Positions 1-8,905 of a stretch of DNA of 64,000 nucleotides are shown in pieces. How positions within the stretch are numbered: position 1 is the first letter of the stretch; the number at the start of each line of letters is the position of its first letter. Origin of the DNA: Dallia pectoralis (taxonomy: Eukaryota; Chordata; Actinopteri; Esociformes; Umbridae); assembly GCA_029465975.1 (NCBI GenBank), contig CM055744.1, positions 1,426,001 to 1,490,000 of the forward strand, written 5' to 3'. The position numbers and the translations under genes were made by a program. The notes under the pieces were generated by a model. It was not told the DNA's origin. It saw only the letters and a list, made by a program, of their open reading frames with translations, and made no database searches.

Positions 1-865
1 TTAGGTTCACTGGTGCTTGTTATTAATATAATGTTACATAGGTTAGTTAATCAGTGGGCTATTTAAGGTCCCTGGTTAGATTCACTGGTGCTGGTTATTA
101 ATATAATGTTACATAGGTTAGTTAATCAGTGGGCTATTTAAGGTCCCTGGTTAGGTTCACTGGTGCTGGTTATTAATATAATGTTACATAGGTTAGTTAA
201 TCACTGAGATATTTAAGGTCCCTGGTTAGGTTCACTGGTGCTTGTTATTAATATAATGTTACATAGGTTAGTAAATCACTGGGCTATTTAAGGTCCCTGG
301 TTAGGTTCACTGGTGCTTGTTATTAATATAATGTTACATAGGTTAGTTAATCAGTGGGTTATTTAAGGTCCCTGGTTAGATTCACTGGTGCTTGTTATTA
401 ATATAATGTTACATAGGTTAGTTAATCAGTGGGCTATTTAAGGTCCCTGGTTAGGTTCACTGGTGGTTGTTATTAATATAATGTTACATAGGTTAGTTAA
501 TCAGTGTGTTATTTAAGGTCTCTGGTTAGGTTCACTGGTGCTTGTTATTAATATAATGTTACATAGGTTAGTTAATCAGTGGGCTATTTAAGGTCCCTGG
601 TTAGGTTCACTGGTGCTTGTTATTAATATGATGTTACATAGGTTAGTTAATCAGTGTGTTATTTAAGGTCTCTGGTTAGGTTCACTGGTGCTGGTTATTA
701 ATATAATGTTACATAGGTTAGTTAATCAGTGGGCTATTTAAGGTCCCTGGTTAGGTTCACTGGTGCTGGTTATTAATATAATGTTACATAGGTTAGTTAA
801 TCAGTGGGTTATTTAAGGTCCCTGGTTAGGTTCACTGGTGCTTGGTATTAATATGATGTTACATG
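1..865 (+). repeat. 75-bp minisatellite derived from an LTR promoter region (about 11.5 copies)
   Basis: A 75-bp unit repeats with no insertions or deletions; bases 1, 76, 151, 226, 301 and so on start the same motif (TTAGGTTCACTGGTG). The window opens inside the array, so it may extend upstream. Each unit contains CTATTTAAGG, a TATA-like box that sits at the equivalent place in LTRs elsewhere in this window (for example near 7209). The last partial unit runs without a break into the 3' half of an LTR, so the unit most likely arose by amplification of that LTR's promoter segment. Substitutions between units are few (G/A, C/T), which suggests recent amplification or homogenisation. Confidence 0.9.
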
Positions 866-1077
866 TCGTTATGTGACTGGCTAAGTTTCTTTGTATAGTC
901 ATGCACTGTGTTTTTGTAAATGTTTTAGTCACTTTGTGTAAGCACACTTTTGTTTTACGTGACAGTGTTTGATGTATGTTTGTTTTATGTATGTTTTGTG
1001 GATCTAATAAACACCACAAACGGATTATACACTCTGCATTTCTCTCCCTCTGCACTACACCTTAAGAAGCCGTGACA
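866..1077 (+). mobile_element. 3' part of an LTR retrotransposon LTR
   Basis: This stretch carries an AATAAA polyadenylation signal near 1007 ('ctaataaacaccacaaa') and ends in GCCGTGACA at 1069-1077, the typical ...TGACA end of the LTRs seen here. Its middle ('tttgtgtaagcacacttttg') is nearly identical to the LTR remnant at 7092-7470, which shows common origin. The 5' half is replaced by, or expanded into, the 75-bp array. No coding part is adjacent, so it is probably a solo LTR. Confidence 0.6.
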
Positions 1078-1371
1078 ATATATATATATGGAATTTTAAA
1101 CTTAACGTAATATGTTATTATGTATTCTGTATCTAATAGCATACAGTATCAGCTATGATTAGTTGTTTGTTATACAATCAGAGTAAAGAGGCTATTGCTA
1201 TATGACAAAAAGCACCCAAAATGCTTTACTATAAAGTTAATAACTCTATTTTGCTTTGTAACATGAATATACAGTACAGACCAAAGTATTGACGTACTAA
1301 AGAAGTCTGTCTATTGCTGAATCATAATGACAGACCTTGCCTCCTATTGTTCAGCTCTATGGGGCGATAAT
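1078..1371. other. No recognisable feature
   Basis: AT-rich unique-looking sequence with a short (TA)n run at 1078-1090. I see no ORF, splice signal or repeat family here. Confidence 0.5.
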
Positions 1372-1652
1372 TTTTTTACTTAACCTTTATTTTACCAGGT
1401 ATGCTGATTGAGAGCAAATTCTCATTTGCAACGGCGACTTGGCCAAGATAGGTCGAAAGAATGTGTAGGACAACATAGTTACAAAATAAATACACAGAAC
1501 ACAAGAGTGTAAATAGCAATAGGACACAATAAGGCAATACAGGAGTCGTTTAAAGGCATCTGGTGAGATAAGGGTTTTAAGTTTTAGGGTTTTTGTAATT
1601 CGTTCCAGTCATTGGTGGCTGCAACTGGAAGGATTGGTGGTCGCATGTGGTG

Positions 1653-2156
1653 TAGAGGTCTGCACGGGCTTTAAACTGAAGCCCGAACCCGGCCCGTACC
1701 CGCGATCATTTAACCCGACCCGACCCGACAGTTACATTTACATGTTAAGCCCAAACCCGACCCGAACCCGACCTGACCCTGAGGTCCACTCTGTTTCTTA
1801 CATCAAAATTACATCATGATTTTTGTGATATAAATGATATAATGATAAAATAAATAATATATATAATATTTTATTTGTATATTTTTTAGCGAATGAGCGA
1901 GCGAGAGAGCGAGCCTGTGTCTGTGTGTAGCCTATGGCATGCAGTGCACATTGCACTTCTGCGCACGCATGCACTTTCTCTCTCTCTTGTCTCTCGTGCC
2001 GGTCACCACAACAACACACAGCAAACAGGAGAAGCACATGGTGACGGCACCTAAACTATATAGCCTTTAGGTTTTCTTACTTACAAACCCGAACCCGACC
2101 CGAAACCCGAACATTTTTCGGGACCTGTCGGGCTCGGGTCGGGTAGCAGACCTCTA
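1653..2156. mobile_element. hAT-type MITE with 8-bp target-site duplication
   Basis: The 504-bp element has 11-bp perfect terminal inverted repeats, TAGAGGTCTGC at 1653-1663 and GCAGACCTCTA at 2146-2156. It is flanked by ATGTGGTG (1645-1652) and ATGTTGTG (2157-2164), an 8-bp duplication with one mismatch, as expected for hAT transposition. The ends are GC-rich runs of ACCCG/CGGGT that can pair as long imperfect hairpins; the middle is AT-rich. No transposase is encoded. It sits inside the LINE remnant. Confidence 0.85.
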
Positions 2157-2304
2157 ATGTTGTGCAGGCTTTCGGGGTGACTAAGGCAATATACCGTAAT
2201 TTCCGGACTATAAGCCGCAACTTTTTACCACGCTTTGAACCTTGCGGCTTAAACAACGACGTGGCTAATATATGGATTGTTCATGCTTTCAATTTTTTTT
2301 TCAA

Positions 2305-2480
2305 AAACACAATATGATGCAGCTTTCAAGTTGAAAGAGATTGATCTGGCTGTTGGAAAAGGAAATGGAGCTGCTGCACGGGAGCTTGGTCTTGATAAGT
2401 TGATGATAGGACGTTGGAAACAGCAGCGTGAGGAATTGACTCAATGCAAAAAGAACAAGTCGTGTTTTGTTAAAGCCTAA
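2305..2480 (+). pseudogene. Tigger/pogo transposase N-terminal helix-turn-helix fragment
   Basis: The frame 2277-2480 reads 67 residues. From residue 13 on it matches the psq-type helix-turn-helix of pogo/Tigger (CENP-B-like) transposases: YDAAFKLKEIDLAV, then AARELGLDKLMIGRWKQQREELTQCKK. This module binds the transposon ends. The upstream residues look like non-coding sequence read through, and the protein stops after the HTH. The CENPB-type second HTH and the DDE catalytic domain are missing, so this is a dead fragment within a deleted element. Confidence 0.8.
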
Positions 2481-2692
2481 TTTTTTTTATTACAAGCAGT
2501 GTTTTGTTAAAGCCTAATTATTTTTGTTACAAGTGGTGTTGTGTTAAAGCCATATTACTTTTTTTACAAGCGGTGTTTCATTAAAGCCTAATTATTTTTG
2601 TTACAAGCAGTGTTTTGTTAATTATTTTTGTTACAAGCGGTGTTTCTTTAAAGCCTAATTATTTTTGTTACAAGCCGTGTTTCGTTAAAGTC
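2460..2692 (+). repeat. About 37-bp tandem repeat inside the Tigger element (about 6 copies)
   Basis: A unit containing AAAGCCTAATTATTTTTGTT followed by ACAAGCGGTGTTT repeats with small deletions; the copy near 2615 lacks the AAAGCC part. It lies wholly between the transposase fragment and the 3' terminal repeat, so it expanded within the transposon. Confidence 0.8.
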
Positions 2693-2697
2693 TGTGT

Positions 2698-3008
2698 AAA
2701 GTTCATGTGTTTCAATGTACCGGTAGGAACCTGTGGCTTATAGACGTGTGCGATTTATCTATGTTAAAAAAATATCAGTGGGTGTGGCTTATATTCAGGT
2801 GCGCTCAATAGTCCGGAAATTACGGTACCTACTTGAGTGTAGACAAGCCTGCAAGTTCATTTGTTTCAATGTACCAGTAGGCACCGGTGGCTTATATTGA
2901 CGTGTGCGGCTTATCTATGTTCAAAAAATAATAATAATTCAGTGGGTGCGGCTTATATTCAGGTGTGCTCAATAGTACGGAAATTACGGTACCTACTTGA
3001 GCGTAGAC
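2698..3008 (+). repeat. Tandem duplication of the Tigger 3' end plus LINE flank
   Basis: The block 2698-2844 (Tigger 3' end, terminal repeat and 17 bp of flanking LINE) recurs at about 2852-3008. Both copies contain GTTCATxTGTTTCAATGTAC, the CTTATATTCAGGTG stretch and the terminal repeat followed by CCTACTTGAG. The second terminal repeat (2972-2991) has one mismatch. Because LINE flank is included, the event was a local duplication after insertion and not a second transposition. Confidence 0.85.
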
Positions 3009-3500
3009 TGCGGGTGGATAGTGCAATGGTGACTAGAGAGCTTAGGTACAGCGGGACTTTGCCTAGCAGAGACTTATAAGGAAATAAGTTGGTACCAATG
3101 CGTTAAATGCAGAGTGATTAACGACGGCCAGCCGACTAATGTGTACAGCTTGCAGTGGTGAGTGCTGTATGGAGCATTGGTAACAAAACGTATAACACTG
3201 TGGTAAACCACATCCAATTTTTTCAAGAGAGAGTTTGAGGCAGTTCTATAGATTACATTACCAAAGTCGAACTTCGGAATAATAGTAATAGATATTCTAG
3301 TTCAGACCCATCTAAAGAGGCGATGCTAGGTAGACGGACAGGTGTGGGCAGAGATCGGTTGAAAAGCATGCACTTATTTTTACCATAGTAAAGAGTAGGT
3401 TTAGGAAGGAATGCTCATTTATAATTTGTGTTAGGTTGAGTGCATCAAGCTTAGAAAGTAAAGTAAAGCATATCCCAGTTAACGTCAGCAAGCAATAAAA

Positions 3501-4970
3501 AAGATAAGAACAAATACAGAAAATGTTATACATCACAGTGCTGTAATTAACATCCTGCAAACTGGAAAACTTTATATTCTAGATACAAAACACTACTTCT
3601 GCCAAACAATGTTATATATACACTGCCTTCCAAAATATTATTCAAATTATATTTTACACTGATTTTCCTAAATAGTCTATGCAATGACAGTCAGTGTCAT
3701 TTTAATTTAAAAGAATCTGTGTAAAATATGATTTGCAAAAGAATTTAGAACGCGGAGTACTATACGTCCAATAAAAAGTAAAAAAAACTACCGTAACTTT
3801 CTAATGGTAGAGAATAATTTATTATTTGTTATTCACTCAGTAGCTGGATAGCAGATCCATATAATGAGCACTGTGTCAACAACTAATGACGGCTTATAAA
3901 CTACAACACACCCCACAGACTCTCAAACCCAGCGTAATGTTAACTAAATAAAACCAACGTTATATGATTAAAAATTTACCTGTAACCTGTTTATAGCCAA
4001 TTTTAATTATACCGTAGTGGTAGACGTAAATGATTACGTTATTCGACTACCACAACGACAGTCCTCCTTTAAGTCGTACCTAAAGCAACAAGCTAACGTC
4101 AGATGGCCAATGCTGTGCTAAACATGTCCGCTAACCTATCAGGGTGCCTAAGAAAATTAGATGTGGTTGAATCAGAATTATATATATCGATACCATTTAT
4201 TTGGCATTCTGCGCATTCAGCGCTTCTTCTGTCTGGGCCTTGTAAAAAAACAAAGTTTATGATGAATTGCACTCGTCCTCTCTCAGGTGTGGCCGCGCGC
4301 AGCAGATACTTTACGTTTTATGTAGTAAGGTTAAAGGTCACGCAGTGAGGGTAATAACATTCAGCTCATCAGATGCTTACTAACGATGAAGATTGTTCTC
4401 GAGTCCCGCATCTCAAGTCAGAGTCTAGTCTCAAGTGAAGTCTGAAGTGACTGGGTGTGCGACTTAAGTGCGACTCGAATCCGACTCTCAAACTCGAGTC
4501 CCCCTCTCCAGATCCTGTTTGTTCAGAGGGGACCTGGGACCTGTGAAGGTGGCTTTTGGTTATTATTTGGACTCCCGGGAGGCCTGTTTTATAAGAGTCT
4601 GCAGGCTGGCCTCTACTGTTAAAGGGAAGAGGTTGGTAAAGTTGGTGTGCGTCCCCACTTATAAACTCTGGTGCTGGGCAGGAGGTCACAATCTTCACCC
4701 ACCCCTCTCTTTACACACCAGCTTCAACCCCTCAGGGGTGTTTACTCACAATGATGAAAGGACTGAACTGGAACATTTCACTCAAATGAGAGCAACTACT
4801 GTTAATAAAAGGTTTTAAAGTTTAGTTAATTTACGACACATCCTGACTCATCATTTTGCAGAAACATGCACAGAAAAGTTTTTGTTGTTGTCGCGCACAA
4901 GGGTTTTTGTTTATTCCTTTAAACTTTTACTAAGACTAATACATTTTATGTAATCAGTTTCACAATTTTC
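3501..4970. other. No gene recognised; one palindromic GACTCGAG-rich patch
   Basis: Mostly AT-rich unique-looking DNA. Near 3630 a 'cactgccttccaaaatattattcaaa' like stretch resembles Tc1-type element ends but is too short to assign. At 4395-4505 the motifs CAAGTC, CTCGAGTC and GACTCGA recur on both strands, as in ends of some fish DNA transposons. The open frames at 4103-4348 and 4468-4818 show no domain I recognise and no splice context. Confidence 0.4.
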
Positions 4971-4986
4971 AAGTATTGCACCTTCC
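4971..4986 (+). repeat. Left target-site duplication of the L1 insertion
   Basis: AAGTATTGCACCTTCC here is repeated exactly at 6278-6293, directly after the poly(A) tail of the LINE. This fixes the insertion borders. Confidence 0.9.
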
Positions 4987-6277
4987 TGTGACAAGTAAAC
5001 TTCATAGAACATCCCCTTTATGGAACAATTATAACTTTCAGTCCGGTGGGAAGCCATTTGTGTATCCGTCTTGGGCCCGTAAAGGAGTCACTGCCTTTGG
5101 TAATCTATTTGACAACACAGCACTGCGCCAATTTTTAGATATTAAAAGCGATTTTGATCTGCCAGGTACATCATACTTCCTCTATCTTAGGTTGAGGTCT
5201 GCTATGAAGGCCTACGGAGTGCCCTGGGATCAGCAGATCCTAGAGCACCCCATGGAGAAGTGGGTCAGGCCCATGCAAAACTCCAGAGGGACAGTAACAG
5301 TCATTTACAACGCAATACTCTTTCACCAGTCGGGACACCTAGCTGTAGAAAGGGTGTGGGAAAGGGAATTGGTATCACTGGGCCCAGTGCCATTATGGGA
5401 AAATATATCGGAAAACCTGAGTAGTGCTTCCAAAAATCTTGCGCATCAACTCATACACTACAAGCTGATACATCGGGCATATGCCACCCCTTTGAAACGC
5501 TTCAAAATGAAATTTGTCCCAAACCCTATTTGCACTCACTGCCCGGATCAGGCTCTTGGCACAACAATGCACATGTTCTGGGAGTGCACCCTTATCTCAC
5601 ACTTCTGGACGGAAGTGCTCTCCTACTGGGTATTGACATACAACCTAGTCCCTCCCTCTGCCTTCTTAACGATGACTCACAGCTATCCCTTACACTTAAC
5701 CAATGTAGGCTACTACTAGCAGGCCTTACAGCAGCATAAAAAGACCATCTTAAGGCTTTGGTTCCATCCTACTCTACCCATGACACAATACTGGCTAACT
5801 GCCTACCAGTATATTAGTTCTCTTGAGTGCACAACTGCACGCCTCAACAAGGCCAAACCAAACACCATCCAGGCATGGTCACAGATTACACTGTCCATCC
5901 GAGACCACCTTGGGAAACGGAAAATCTGACCTGAATGTTGCTTTATTTGTTACTCAGTTTTTCTTTTTCGTTTAATAACACTTACCTAATGTATACATAT
6001 GTTTATATGGGAATGCTTAATTTTTACACTGAATATTATTACTTTTTGCTGTTGTTATTAATTGTTTTTATTTTTATTTTGGGTATTGCCTTATACCTGG
6101 TAGCTAATTTTGACATTGTAACTGCCATTTATCATTTACGTTACTGATCTTATGTCTACCAGGAGCTAGATATTGACTGTCGTTCTGTAGTTCGTGTTCT
6201 GTATGCTCAGAGTAAATGGGAATGTAAATGTACCGTTTCAATATCTTCCAATAAAAATTGTTGATCATAAAAAAAAA
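4987..6277 (+). mobile_element. 5'-truncated L1-type LINE with poly(A) tail
   Basis: A 1.29-kb insertion bounded by a 16-bp direct repeat, ending in AATAAA (6250-6255) and a short poly(A) run at 6269-6279. It contains the C-terminal part of ORF2 and an AT-rich 3'UTR (about 5932-6268). 5' truncation, A-tail and long target-site duplication are the marks of target-primed reverse transcription by an L1-type machinery. The reverse transcriptase core (YADD box) is not present; only the region after it is. Confidence 0.9.
4988..5930 (+). pseudogene. L1-type ORF2 C-terminal region, frameshifted
   Basis: The frame from 4988 to 5719 reads continuously: WARKGVTAFGNLFDN, then FLYLRLRSAM, then LAHQLIHYKLIHRAYATP, then the Cys/His module CTHCPDQALGTTMHMFWEC at residues around 185-205 of the frame. 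This arrangement is typical of fish L1/Tx1-like ORF2 after the reverse transcriptase domain (zf-RVT-like C-terminus). From about 5680 the protein continues in another frame (LNQCRLLLAGLTAA), then after about 5740 in a third frame with LRLWFHPTLPMTQYW, ARLNKAKPNTIQAWSQI and the natural end LGKRKI-stop near 5930. At least two frameshifts therefore inactivate it. The apparent start near 4976 is a TTG inside the target-site duplication and is not a real start. Confidence 0.85.
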
Positions 6278-6293
6278 AAGTATTGCACCTTCC
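6278..6293 (+). repeat. Right target-site duplication of the L1 insertion
   Basis: AAGTATTGCACCTTCC repeats 4971-4986 exactly and follows the A-tail, with the unoccupied-site sequence resuming after it. Confidence 0.9.
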
Positions 6294-6650
6294 CTGCAAA
6301 TATCTCGCACAATGTCCATCCCTGTGAGTGAGGCTCGGGAAGAAGGTTAGAGGGCGTTTGGAATCAAGTGGACACTGATCTGGATTCCCTCTAGAGGGAA
6401 GCATAAGCAAAAAGGTCTTGGACAGATCAGATTCCAAAGCCCTAAAAATGTCATAATCCTTCAGAAAGGCAATGCTTCACCCACTGCTGAGAACTCCGGA
6501 CTTCTGACCCCTCTGTCAGTCAGATGAACACCTCCGAACACATTGTTTAAATATGTCTCTGACCCTGCAGTGAGTCTTACCTGTTCTGAGCTAGTCGGCC
6601 ATGTAGGATTTCTCAACAAAATCCTACTTTGATTTCATAAAATAACCCCA
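6294..6650. other. No recognisable feature
   Basis: Sequence flanking the L1 insertion; I see no gene, repeat family or splice context. Confidence 0.4.
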
Positions 6651-6654
6651 CAAA

Positions 6655-7090
6655 CATCCAACTTAAAGAGCAAGCAAGTTTATTTGTAGCACATAATTCA
6701 TATGTAGAAGCAATTAACGTGCTTTACAAAGAAAAAAAATCAAATACATTAATTGAACCTGAATGAATTACAGTTTCCCAAATCGGTTAGAACTTTTCCC
6801 ACAATGGAGTCATGTACGCCATGTCATAGCAATTGTCTTATCTAAACATCTACTTTTTATGAATCTTAGATGAATTACAGTTTGCCAAATCTGTTTACTG
6901 CACAGCCTGTTCTATCATGGCTCCCAAATGCTCCCACAGGTTTTTTAAAACCTCCCCGATGGAGTCAATATATTAAAAAAAGAATGAAAAAAGAATGAAT
7001 AAACATCACATAGGCAATTCAATGTGAAAAATAGAATAAGAACAAATAACATTTACAAATAATAATGTTTAAAATAAATGATAATAAACA
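6655..7090. repeat. Dispersed fish repeat ('tttatttgtagcacat...gtgctttaca')
   Basis: The stretch GCAAGTTTATTTGTAGCACATA...GTGCTTTACA is a form often seen in dispersed fish repeats. A second, weaker copy of the AGGCAATTCAATGTG motif occurs near 7012. No coding capacity; class uncertain. Confidence 0.4.
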
Positions 7091-7091
7091 T

Positions 7092-7470
7092 TGTGTTGAG
7101 TGGTGTTCTACACAATGTCTTTAGGGTGATGCACTTCCTGTCTTAGTTCCTGTTTTGTTCTTGTTTGGCTAATGTGCACGGCTGAGGTGAATTAGCATTA
7201 GTGGGGTATTTAAGGTTCTAGGGAGTGTCACTTGGGTGTCGGTTATTGTTTGAAGTCACGTCTGTTGTGGTGAGTGTTAGTTATGAGATCGCTGCTTTGT
7301 ATGCTTTTGTTGCTTTGTGTAAGCACACTTTTAATTGTTTCATTTGTTTTATGAAGTTCAGTGTTTCTAGTTTTTTTTTGTGGTTATGTGTTTATTTTAC
7401 TTTTAATAAATACCACAAAATCATTATCTCGGCACTACACTGTCTGGGTTCCGTGTCTACCTAGAACAAG
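7092..7470 (+). mobile_element. Diverged solo LTR
   Basis: The block GCACTTCCTG...GGTATTTAAGGTTCTAGG...AATAAATACCACAAAA matches, in order, the promoter and polyadenylation regions of the LTRs at 1-1077 and (reverse strand) 19792-20159. A TATA-like TATTTAAGG is near 7206 and AATAAA near 7406. The 3' end (CCGTGTCTACC) has lost the TGACA terminus, and no target-site duplication is evident, so borders are approximate. Confidence 0.55.
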
Positions 7471-7614
7471 ACTATGGTTGCCTACACATTCCATACAACA
7501 CAGGTTAATGCTTTTGGTAAACATTACATATTCCAGAAATAGAAACACAAATGCTGTCTCTCCCCAACTAATCCCATGAGACTAATTGTAGGAAAACCTC
7601 ATTAATTGTCGTAA

Positions 7615-8890
7615 TGCCATGTAAAAACGTAATTAATGTTCAGTTTTCACAAGCTTCACCATGTTTAGTTTGGATTCTATATTTCAGGCCCAAACTATTC
7701 AATTATTTAAAAACAAAAAGCACCACCATCTATTCTGTAACTGTCAATAAGCCAGTGCAAAGATTTAATAACCGGGGTGATGTGCTTTGTTCTTGGTTTT
7801 GGTTAACATTCTAGCAGCATCATTCTGAAAGAGTAGCAGCTGTTTTACAGTCTTTTTGGGGAGGCCAGTGAAGAGCCCACTAGGGTAGTCAACTTTTCGC
7901 AAGGGTGAGCTTCTTTTTGGCTTGTTTCTGGAAATATTTAAAAAATGATAGAATGCTTTTTTGGTAACCGCTTTGATATGACTGGCGAAACGTGAGATCT
8001 GAGTCTGTCATAACACCTAGATTACTCACTTGGTCCCTGGTTTTTATGGCCAGAGATTTCTGTTTTTTTTTCTCAGAGTAGGTCTTCTATTTTGTTGCAA
8101 ACACAATAATCTCTGTTTTATTTTTGGTTTAATTGTATATAATCTTCGTTCATCCAGGCATTTATGTGCTCTATACAGTGACACAGCGAGTCTATTGAGC
8201 TACAGTCATATGGTTCAAGAGCTATATATATATTTGAATATCATCTGCACAACTATGGTAGTTAATGTTGTTGTTCTGAAGTATTTGGCCCAGAGGTAGC
8301 ATATAAAGAATGAACAGAAGCGGTCCGAGAACTGATCCCTGGGGAATTCCACATGTCATAGCTATTTTATGAGATTGGGATTGTCAATAATGACAAAGTA
8401 ACTTTGCCCATCTAATTAACACCCAAACCAATTAAGGCCTATCCCAGAATATATTTTCCAAGTTTTTTTTAGGACATACGGTGTAAAATGTAGCACTAAA
8501 GGACTAAGAGAAACAGAACTGTCATTTTATCCTAATCGGTATTCAGCCGTATATAATTTAAAACTATAAGGTTCAGTACTATCGAGAGGTCTGACTGAAA
8601 TATGTTTAAGAGGCAGCCTGAGTTCACAAAATTGCTGAGTTGATTGAAGACAACCTACTCAATTATCTTGGCTATGAAATCAAGATTTGATGCTTGTCTA
8701 CAGTTGTACAATATTGATGCATCCAGTGTTCTCTTTTTTAGTAGCGGCTAAATTAAATTGTGACCTAATAGACAAGTTATTGCTTGGTGGTATTAGGGGC
8801 AACACTGTGTCATTTTATTTTGAGTTGTTCTGATTGTCTAATATTTTAGTTTTTTTTCACTAAAGAAACAAGCAAATTCTTTACATCCAA
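7615..8890 (-). pseudogene. L2-like LINE reverse transcriptase remnant
   Basis: On the minus strand, near 8360-8290, the sequence reads CGIPQGSVLGPLLFILY, the reverse transcriptase motif preceding the catalytic box. Near 8245-8225 it reads CADDIQIYI, a mutated version of the YADD active site (Tyr to Cys). Farther on come an HINAWMNEDYIQLN-like stretch (about 8165-8125), LPKK and HITPVIKSLHWL (about 7870-7750), the order expected in L2-type LINE ORF2. Many stops and frameshifts are present. It is transcriptionally and enzymatically dead. Upstream codons for the finger domain can be followed weakly to about 8890. Confidence 0.75.
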
Positions 8891-8905
8891 TGTACAGCAG
8901 TTATG

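Larger units (their letters stand above)
2192..2827 (+). mobile_element. Tigger/pogo-like DNA transposon, internally deleted
   Basis: Terminal inverted repeats are 20 bp and perfect: TACCGTAATTTCCGGACTAT at 2192-2211 and its complement at 2808-2827, each including the TA target dinucleotide. Between them lie a short transposase N-terminal remnant (2305-2460) and a block of about 37-bp repeats. At 636 bp it is far too short for a full transposase with a DDE domain, so it would depend on an intact relative for movement. It interrupts the minus-strand LINE remnant. Confidence 0.88.
1372..3500 (-). pseudogene. LINE ORF2 C-terminal remnant and 3'UTR, broken by two DNA transposons
   Basis: Read on the minus strand from about 3480, the sequence gives the end of a reverse transcriptase ORF of a fish LINE. 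Recognisable pieces are a NKCMLF-like stretch near 3380, FDFGNVIYRTASNSLLKKLD near 3270-3215, THHCKLYTLVGWPSL near 3160-3120, and NDWNELQKPLKLKTL near 1600-1560. It then continues into a 3'UTR ending in ACCTGGTAAAATAAAGGTTA near 1380, the tail typical of this LINE group. Stops and frameshifts are frequent, so it is dead. The coding part is interrupted by a Tigger-like element (2192-2991 including its duplication) and an hAT MITE (1653-2156). Removing both joins the LINE sequence again. Family assignment (L2/CR1-related) is from memory of fish repeats. Confidence 0.8.
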
